A stretch of 64,000 nucleotides of DNA from Eucalyptus grandis (taxonomy: Eukaryota; Streptophyta; Magnoliopsida; Myrtales; Myrtaceae): NCBI RefSeq assembly GCF_016545825.1, contig NC_052614.1, forward strand, positions 992,001 through 1,056,000. The letters run 5' to 3'. This document shows positions 57,580 to 64,000 of this stretch, piece by piece. The translations under genes were made by a program, and so were the position numbers. The notes under the pieces were generated by a model. That model was not told the origin of the DNA. It ran no database searches and saw nothing but the letters and a program-made list of their open reading frames with translations. Numbering within the stretch: the stretch's first letter is position 1; each line of letters begins with the position of its first letter.

Positions 57580-59108
57580 AGTTCCACAAAGTATGGAGCC
57601 TAAGATCTCCAGCAAGTGTTCTTGAAAATGGTGATGATAATCGTTTTCCAAAAGGAGTGTTACGTCTCCAGCGAGTATTCTTCGAAATATCTGAAGCCAA
57701 ATGGGAAAGAGTTGACAAATATCTTCAAGGTCTCAGCTTGTCGGCAAATAGAGGTACGGTCAGAGTCGTGTTTCCACCGTCAGTGTGTGAATGGGTGACT
57801 CTATGGTATCCAGAAGGCATCGCGGCTTATGGACTTCTATGTTGACTGACTGAAATCTGTTACATTTCAATTCAACAATCGAAAATTAGGACACGGTACT
57901 TCTTGGGAATTCTAAATAGAGCCCTCGAAGCAATTGGCATTTAAATTCCGTATCGGATAATAACACAAATGATTCTTAAATTTTGACCCAATATGAAAAT
58001 GTGCGCCTATCCCTCCAATTTGATTGGCGGCTGCATATTACCACAAAGTCCAGCAAATTTGATGGTGGTAATGTTGACAAGTCGTCTTCAGGAAAGTCGA
58101 GTCTTACGTGTCCAGCAATTTTCTTCGAAATTTCTGAAGCCAAATGGAAAAGTTGGATTGTCAAGGTCTCGACAGTTAGTTGTTTGAAAGCTTGATTAAA
58201 GTCCGCTACGCCATTTTTAATAAGTTAATTCAAGATACTGATCTCATATGTCTAGCATTACTCTCAATACATTAGGTTTCACTAATTATCGTGGCTAACT
58301 TTTTCAATGTCTATTTCTTGAACTCATTTAAGGCTCTATTTGTTTTATGAAAAATGAATGATTTAATTTTTTTTTTCTAAAAATGATCTTCTTTATCGCT
58401 TGAAATAATTCACCCACAAAAGCGTTTCATTATTGATAACAATTTATGATTAAATTTATTCATGGACAACATACATATTTATTGGATTATATAAGCAATC
58501 TTGTTAAAAATATATATATATATTCCAAATTATTCATTTTTCGCAAACAAACAAAGCTTGAATGTATATTTGCCATCCAATCAAATCTTGCTTCCAACGT
58601 AGCTATTCTGTAGTTGATAATTTCTATAAGAATTGCAAGTTTCTATAATTGATGGTCAAAAAAGTGACCAGCAAATAGCAACTTCTTTGAAGACTTGTTA
58701 GTTAATAATTTACCAACTTTCATACGAATTCACCGAGGCTTATTTGATTTTTTGGTCAATTTCCAACTTCTCTAATAACTTTCCAACTTTTATTTACGTA
58801 AATTATCAACGCTTTATATTATCTTTTCTTATATGAAATTACCAACATTAATTTAAGTGACTAAACAATTTTTCTACAATTAAATCACTAATTAGTTGTA
58901 TGCAATCTACTATTATTAAGTACTTTACCAACGTTTATAAGGTTGTTTGAAGATTACCAACCTTTCTAATAACTTATTTCTATTTGCGTAACTTACCTCC
59001 TTTTAAGTTTATCAACTCCTATCAATTTAGCAACCTTAATTTAAGTGACTTACCGACTTGTCTCCTATTAGGTTATGAACCTGCTTCGCCAATCTTTATT
59101 TGAGTCAC

Positions 59109-59190
<82 letters not shown>
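59109..59190. repeat. (AC)n(AT)n microsatellite
   Basis: About 23 AC units pass into about 17 AT units. The paralogous locus at 30993-31034 has only TACA and TA units. Confidence 0.93.
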
Positions 59191-59193
<3 letters not shown>

Positions 59194-60646
59194 GGTTGTT
59201 TGTAAATTACTAAATTTTTTGATAAATTACTAACATTTATGTGCACAGTCAATCAATTTTTGTAAATCTACCAACCATAATATCAAATTACTAACCTTTA
59301 TTTGAGTGATTTAATAATTTTTCTCGTATTAAATTACCAACTAACTTGATGTTACCACAACTCATTTGAGTGACCTATCAACATTTATTGAGCCGTTGGT
59401 AAATGAATATTAACATTGTCACAACTACCCTATTTTTAAGACCAGTTTGTCATGCAGAAGGGAGGAAGCACAGACAAAGCCAAGTAATCTAAGCGAGAAA
59501 TAAATGCAGAACTAGACATAAAGAAAAGATCGAGGAGATGTTCCACTACGATCAAGGAGATGTCCAACTACGATCAAGGTGAAGAGAACGTAATCGCTTG
59601 GATCACACACTCATTGAAGTGTTTCCTGACCAAAGCTCTGCAAAGCTCTCACTTGAGTTAGGCTTAACGTTACAATCCAAATAATTAAAAAAAATCATGG
59701 TTAATTTGGTCCGTGCGCGACCCCCCTGAAGGGACTGGCTGTCCAAAATCCTCTTAGCCTAAATCTGCTTTACTCTCTAACCCAAAATTAATTCTTAAAC
59801 TTCTTCAAGAAGATTCCAAAATGAGGAAACAAATCAACTACTAATCACCATAGACCGTTAGAAATTTAGTTTGGATGAATGTAAATTGTTGCAAGATAAA
59901 AAAGTTTAATCTTAATTTGAAGTATACTTTCCAAAAGACTTATGGACTGAAAGTTATTTCATATTGTTCGTTATTTAGTAGTGTATTGTCAATATCTATT
60001 TTATAGGATGTATGAGCTTAATTAGAACTTAATAATAGGAACGTGAGGTCGAAAATTTTACAACAGTGAGAAATTATCAACAAAGGTTTCTTTCCTCTTC
60101 TACTGATTGATTAAGTTTAAGCATTGGACTAGAATATAGAGCAATGCAACGTTAGAGATCAAATCGACCAATCGAGCAGTTAAGATATCAACAAGCTAAA
60201 TGCTTCAATGAAATTAAATTCTACGTATAGAGCTCACTTTCTTTTCTTTTCTTTTTTTTTAAGAAAGATTTTTTTGAGCTCTCGTGTCACAGAATCTCCA
60301 TCCATTTAAAATAGTCATATGTGCTAAGTAATAATTGGCTTGAGGGGACGGAGAAGGACTTACAAAATACAATTTTGTACTGTATGCGGTATGCTCTCTT
60401 TAGGCTCGTCTTTACTTCGAAACTTGAGGGCCGCTAAGGACTATGGCGCCAAAACTCAGGCGTGACTTTGGAGTTACTTGCAGAAGTATCAGCATTTTGT
60501 CATCCTAATCATTGTGAAAACAAGCAACCGAATAATAAATAAACAAAATAAGAAAACAATTCAGACATTGAATTTACATAATTCAATAAATATGACCTAC
60601 ATCTATGGGACAGCAGCATAGAATTGCACCATAAGTCGAACAATAT

Positions 60647-61633
60647 TGTTGATACCCAAGTTTACCCCCCGAAGCACGTATTGATCACGAAGAAGTTTTA
60701 AATGAAACGTCCCATTTTGATTTGTGAAATTATTGTAAAGCAGTTCTCGTGAAGGCTACTTAAGCTAAGCCTCGATGGAATTATAGGAGCTAAACTCACA
60801 GTTAATGGCTGAGAAATTAATTACCATGAGTCAGGCTATAAGGATGATGTGTTGAATTTGAAGATTAAGTAGGATTAACACTAAAATCCAAACAAAAATA
60901 ACTGCTGCGAGAAATGTGCGTAGAAATAGGAAATGATTATTTGCTTGAAGGGTAAGCTACATGAGCATCATCAGCAAGTCAAGGAGTAGTTGCTAAAGTA
61001 TAAGGACCTTCAGGGGGGGAAAGAAACACGTGGAGATTGTAAAGAGTGGTGCCCAAGAAGGGACAACCAACTAAGTAACGTCGGCTCCCTATAAATACCA
61101 CAGTTTTTCCACTGAGAAGCCCTCTTGTGAAAAACACAACAATCATCTTTATTTTATCTTTATTTTATTGCTTCTTAGTTGTAGCTTTCAAGATTCCTAT
61201 CGTTGATTAGATTCTAACGTGTATCTCTATTTGGTCCAGCATTGTTGATTAAATTATGGTGCTATTCCACAGCATCATTTATTAGATTCTGGTGTTGTGC
61301 TTATATCTAGAAGTATTGTTGTTGATTTGGTTCCATCTTTACACCTAAAGTAAGCTATGATGTTAATTAAATTCCGTCATAATTTGATTCCAGAGCATAG
61401 GCTACCTAACTATTTGTGCTCAGATTACGTCATTGATTAAATTTTGGACCTATTTGTCTTTGAGTCATTTGGGCATAAGTTGTTAGAGTTAGATATACAA
61501 GTTGAGAATAAAACTCCATTTGGCATTTGACATTCTCTGTCCAAATTTAACACAGAACTTGAGTCTTCTATAATAAAACCAAAACGTAGTGTTTGGTAAA
61601 AAGTTATTCACTTGAATCAAAACTAGTGAAATA
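60647..61633 (+). mobile_element. LTR-like insertion, copy 2 (about 987 bp)
   Basis: Paralogue of the insertion at 32492-33476, with the same start TGTTGATACCCAAG and a near-identical body. The right flank reads GATATAATGG here, which supports a GATAT/AATAT target duplication better than copy 1 does. Both copies were probably made by the block duplication and not by two insertions. Confidence 0.5.
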
Positions 61634-62709
61634 GATATAATGGAAATCACAATCATATTCGAGATTATTCAAGCACTCAATTTTGGTCAACCTCCCATTA
61701 TACTAAATAATTCACATAGTATTTAACCATACAATTCCTAAACAAATATAACTTATTGCCAAGCACTCGGTGAAATGGCGCTTCAACCAATTCCTGCGGC
61801 CAAAAATTGGTTCTATGAAAGAAACACAACTTCCAAGATGTGTATGAAAGAAAATCCAAATTGACCGAATCAACCCAAGTTGACCGAATCAATGTTCAAG
61901 TCAAAGTCCATGCATAAGAATATCCAAGTTGACCGAATGCATGTTCCAGTCAAAGTCCATGTTGGACTATCCAGTTAGAGAACAAAGACTCCAATATCCT
62001 GAAATAATTGCCGCCAGCTTCAACAAACTTCTATCCAAATACAAGGTCCAAGATTGACTTTCCATTATTTATCGTCCTTTCAACCTAGAAAAAATTTCCG
62101 AGTTTATCTACATACTTTATTAGGGTCGGGATTCATCTGATGGATTCAAACTCAAGACATATTTTAATACTAATTGTCTTAGTTTGAGCAACATGAAAAT
62201 TGTACTCTTATTGCTGATTTATATGTATCCAAAACGTGATAGGTTGTAGTATAAATAAGATTGCTTGTCACTTTACTCTGTTTTAACCGATTTACCATTT
62301 CTGAGATCCTAGGTTGGGCTTGTAGGCTTTTTGTCTGGCATAGGATGCACAGAAATTTCATTTTAGATTGGTCTCTTAAATGTTTGCTGAATAGAAACCA
62401 ACCCTTAGTTGAAATGATAAAACAATAAGCATATGTTCTCGTCATTTCTTTTGCACCTGTATTGACAAAAATAAAGCAAAAACATACGTAAGATTACTGA
62501 CATTTCCGACTGTTAATTTTGCGGAAGTAGTTACAAGAGGGACTTATTCTAATTTTACACACCTTCAGAGTTCAAACAAGATTTCTCTCTTCATCCCTAC
62601 AGCTAAAAAATCCTAAGAAGCTTCAAAGTTCCTGGTATGTTGCCACATATAAGCACCACGATATTGGTCGGCATCTACATCACTTAAGGACCTCACATTT
62701 TCTTCCAAG

Positions 62710-63987
62710 TCAATAGGAATATCTTCTGATGTGTTTCGAACCAGTTCTTCTTGATGGGATATCACTAACTAGCGAGAACTTCTCTTCAACAGGTTTATCA
62801 GCAACATCGTGTTTTTGCAAAGTGGTTGATTCTTTCTTCATATATTTACGGGATGCTATCGCAGCTAAAGCTGAAGTGATGCCTGTGATAAGGAAGAGAC
62901 CACGGAAGCTGTATGAGTCAAGTCTGGCAACTTTTGCTGCAGAATCTTGATTTGTGTATAAAGAATGATTTTGAAACCAGTTTTGGCTTATCAAGTAGAG
63001 TTTTCCCTCTTCTCTCATTTTTGCTATTGCTGCAGAAATGTCAGGGACTAAAGGTGACCCCTTGGGAAAAGCCTGCATAAAAGGGCCTAAGAATCATTAA
63101 TTGGATCGATCCCAATAAGTTCACTCAAATGTATAGAGAAAAAAGAAAGAGACTTACAAAGCCAAATCCTTCGGTGCCATAGAGTGAGGTCTCAACCGTG
63201 GTGTATTGATCAGAGTACTTGGAAAGAAAGAGCTTTACATAAGGAATTTCATCAATAATTGCTGAGATACCACCTTTTTGGCTTTCATCTCTCAGAGCAT
63301 TTGCATAATCTTCCACCTTTCTCAAAGGGTAAGAAGAGTGCTTTTTGAAGGGTAGATCGATCAGAAATTTCTGGTCAGCTGGACTGTTGAAAGGGAGAAC
63401 GATAGATTCACCTTTGGGCATGGACTGAAGCTGATGAACTGTTAGCATTGAGCTTAGGTTTGCAGTGTAACTGGAAGTTAATATTAGAACTACAAACAGC
63501 CATACAATCACCACAACTTTGGACCAGTTGCTGATTAATTTTTCCCCTGCAAATCATGAGATTACAATTTAGCTTCATACTATATCAAGTCACACCGTCA
63601 TTGTACAACAGGTGTAAATGTCTGAGAGATAATGGTCCACTTGAACATTGAAAACGTATGGAGAGAGATCGTACTCTGTGCAAAAAATAGTGTCGAGAAC
63701 GAAAACCACATTACTATCCCAATTTGTCGAGCTAATGGTCCCTTGAATTCATCGTTGTCATTGTGCTCAATTGTCCACACTACAAATCCAGTGAAGACAA
63801 AGAAAGCACCTATGACTAACCATAGATCCACTGTGAGAGGCTTAAAAAATATCCACGTGTTTGTGCTTCGTGATGTCTCAATAGGCACAATCATCGCTAC
63901 TCCAGTTTCTGTGAAAGGCATTGTGAAGTCCACATACAACGATCTATTTGCTGTGATGGTTATATCACCCACCGCTGCATCATAGTG
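62710..63987 (-). CDS. GLR gene G, exons 3-5 (partial, runs off the right edge)
   Basis: Exons 63675-63987, 63158-63546 and 62710-63072 encode the second half of a GLR channel: S1 end ([13 protein letters not shown]), M1, pore (MWFSFSTLFFAQ), M3 ([12 protein letters not shown]), S2 and M4 ([16 protein letters not shown]). All three are open and of standard size (313, 389, 363 nt). The acceptor before exon 3 is at 63988-63989, and exon 2 lies beyond the window. It is nearly identical to the 3' half of D. One change at the start of exon 3 makes the first residue histidine (HYDAAVGD) where the others have glutamine. Confidence 0.85.
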
Positions 63988-64000
63988 CTAGTACAAATTC

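Larger units (their letters stand above)
57580..62709. other. Intergenic region between GLR F and GLR G
   Basis: A close copy of 29453-34546 with the same order: GLR 5' flank, AT-rich degenerate array, microsatellite, LTR-like insertion and the 3' flank of the next GLR. No host gene is seen. Confidence 0.75.

Overview
The window is nuclear DNA from a flowering plant, very probably a eudicot. It has multi-exon genes with GT/AG introns, an AT-rich background full of microsatellites, Ty1/Copia retrotransposons with the plant initiator-Met tRNA primer site, solo LTRs and MITE-like elements. The species cannot be fixed from the sequence. A dicot rich in tandem duplicates, such as a Myrtaceae tree, is only a guess.

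The backbone is a head-to-tail array of glutamate receptor-like (GLR) channel genes, all on the minus strand and most like plant clade II GLRs. I see seven loci, named A to G from left to right: A (exon 1 only, cut by the left edge), B, C, D, E, F and G (3' exons only, cut by the right edge). All share one five-exon layout: exon 1, signal peptide and start of the amino-terminal domain; exon 2, the rest of that domain and the start of ligand-binding lobe S1; exon 3, the rest of S1, M1 and the pore; exon 4, M3 and most of S2; exon 5, the end of S2, M4 and a short tail. Exon sizes are almost fixed (295, 1322-1331, 313, 389 and 360-366 nt), which makes damage easy to see. C and E read as complete 892- and 896-residue proteins. 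B has a 76-bp deletion that frameshifts exon 1. D is split in exon 2 by a complete Copia element with a CCTAA target duplication. F carries a nonsense codon, a lost splice donor, two 1-nt deletions, a 113-bp deletion and a replaced 3' end. The array seems to have grown by repeated duplication of a two-gene unit (A+B, C+D, F+G). E looks like a chimera, with exons 1-2 of D type and intron 2 to exon 5 of C type.

The gaps are filled by mobile DNA. Region 9317-16728 is an old minus-strand solo LTR. It has been invaded by a Harbinger-type MITE (9756-10600), by a younger plus-strand solo LTR of the same family (10834-14168, TSD ATAAG) and by a poly(A)-ended insert within a duplicated 567-bp segment. 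Copia-1 (17223-25379, TSD AGTTA) lies just downstream of gene C. It has an unusual cluster of hairpins before its TATA box and a doubled 3' end. Copia-2 (36671-43502) interrupts gene D. Both have about 99% similar LTRs by eye but broken gag-pol, so they were probably copied with enzymes supplied by other elements. A 1.05-kb insertion with a 9-bp target duplication (45049-46102) sits upstream of D. A 1-kb LTR-like insertion occurs twice, upstream of C and of F.

The two intact genes would encode plasma-membrane or endomembrane, amino-acid-gated, Ca2+-permeable cation channels of the kind used in wound, defence and development signalling. The rest of the window records their duplication, recombination and decay. 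I found no structural RNA gene, CRISPR array, or protein-coding gene other than GLR and retrotransposon genes.
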